DNA of 5,227 nucleotides, from NCBI GenBank assembly GCA_043809365.1, contig JAZDDW010000014.1:1-5227 (forward strand), written 5' to 3'. Positions 5,145 to 5,227 of this stretch are shown here, one piece after another (the stretch's first letter is position 1; each line of letters starts with the position of its first letter). The notes under the pieces are model-generated. The model was not told the DNA's origin, did not search any database, and saw only the letters and a list, made by a program, of their open reading frames with translations. Made by a program: the position numbers and the translations under genes. This stretch comes from CAJAUT01 sp043809365. GTDB taxonomy: Bacteria > Patescibacteriota > Microgenomatia > UBA1400 > UBA12108.

Positions 5145-5227
5145 TCCGAAAATCTCAAAATTGTATGAACCTCTGCAAAAGGTGCCCGCCGTCGCACCGA
5201 TAAAAATCGGTGATCCCGCCTGTTTGC
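5140..5227. other. Non-coding end of window with structured sequence
   Basis: The whole 4873-5227 stretch (355 bp) has no intact gene. Beyond the remnant frame there is a 7-bp hairpin with an AAAA loop (CACCGAT 5195-5201, ATCGGTG 5206-5212). GCAAAAGG (5175-5182) can pair, with one bulged base, with CCTGTTTGC (5219-5227) around it, giving a larger imperfect dyad that is cut by the window end. Its identity (attachment site, replication site or RNA structure) cannot be told. Confidence 0.4.

Noticed and set aside
1..5227. CRISPR array, toxin-antitoxin pair or retroelement
   Set aside because: There are no regularly spaced direct repeats, no reverse transcriptase motif and no small gene pair; repeats here are inverted and tied to the recombinase or the palindromic element.

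Overview
The window most resembles the genome of an uncultured Candidate Phyla Radiation bacterium (Patescibacteria, perhaps Microgenomates-like). This is inferred from gene style: compact overlapping glycosyltransferase genes, an O-antigen-ligase-like membrane protein, a one-TM protein with Ig-like domains, and a resolvase-type serine recombinase beside a tRNA. No marker gene is present to settle the taxonomy.

Positions 1-2499 (+) hold a surface-polysaccharide cluster of three overlapping genes: a GT2 glycosyltransferase, a second GT2 protein that lacks the usual N-terminal part of its fold, and a polytopic Wzy/WaaL-like protein. The two glycosyltransferase genes are joined by a 73-bp palindromic, REP- or MITE-like element (762-834). 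It encodes the last ~27 residues of the first gene and supplies the ribosome binding site of the second, whose start codon lies 1 nt beyond it. A convergent gene (3187 to 2477, minus) overlaps the end of the polymerase gene and encodes a membrane-anchored protein with two predicted Ig-like domains. It has an extended -10 promoter almost on its start codon.

Positions 3293-5227 are accessory DNA built around an intact tRNA-Thr(CGU) gene. A serine recombinase (4872 to 3304, minus) reads antisense into the tRNA. A perfect 124-bp inverted repeat (3362-3485 and 4970-5093) encloses the recombinase. The left arm carries the last 7 bases of the tRNA plus codons ~463-504 of the recombinase. The right arm is an inverted copy of the same stretch and continues in frame into a different 14-codon tail. 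Exchange between the arms would flip the whole recombinase gene, keep the tRNA intact in both orientations, and swap the recombinase C-terminus. The arms stop matching inside the tRNA 3' end, which also fits an attachment-site crossover there. The recombinase gene and its flanks contain many perfect short hairpins, including three in a row next to the inner edge of the left arm.

The most interesting object is therefore a possible self-inverting or tRNA-targeted serine recombinase unit. The main alternatives are a decayed integrative element and an assembly fold-back. The last ~355 bases hold no intact gene, only the right arm, a recombinase 3' remnant and several hairpins.
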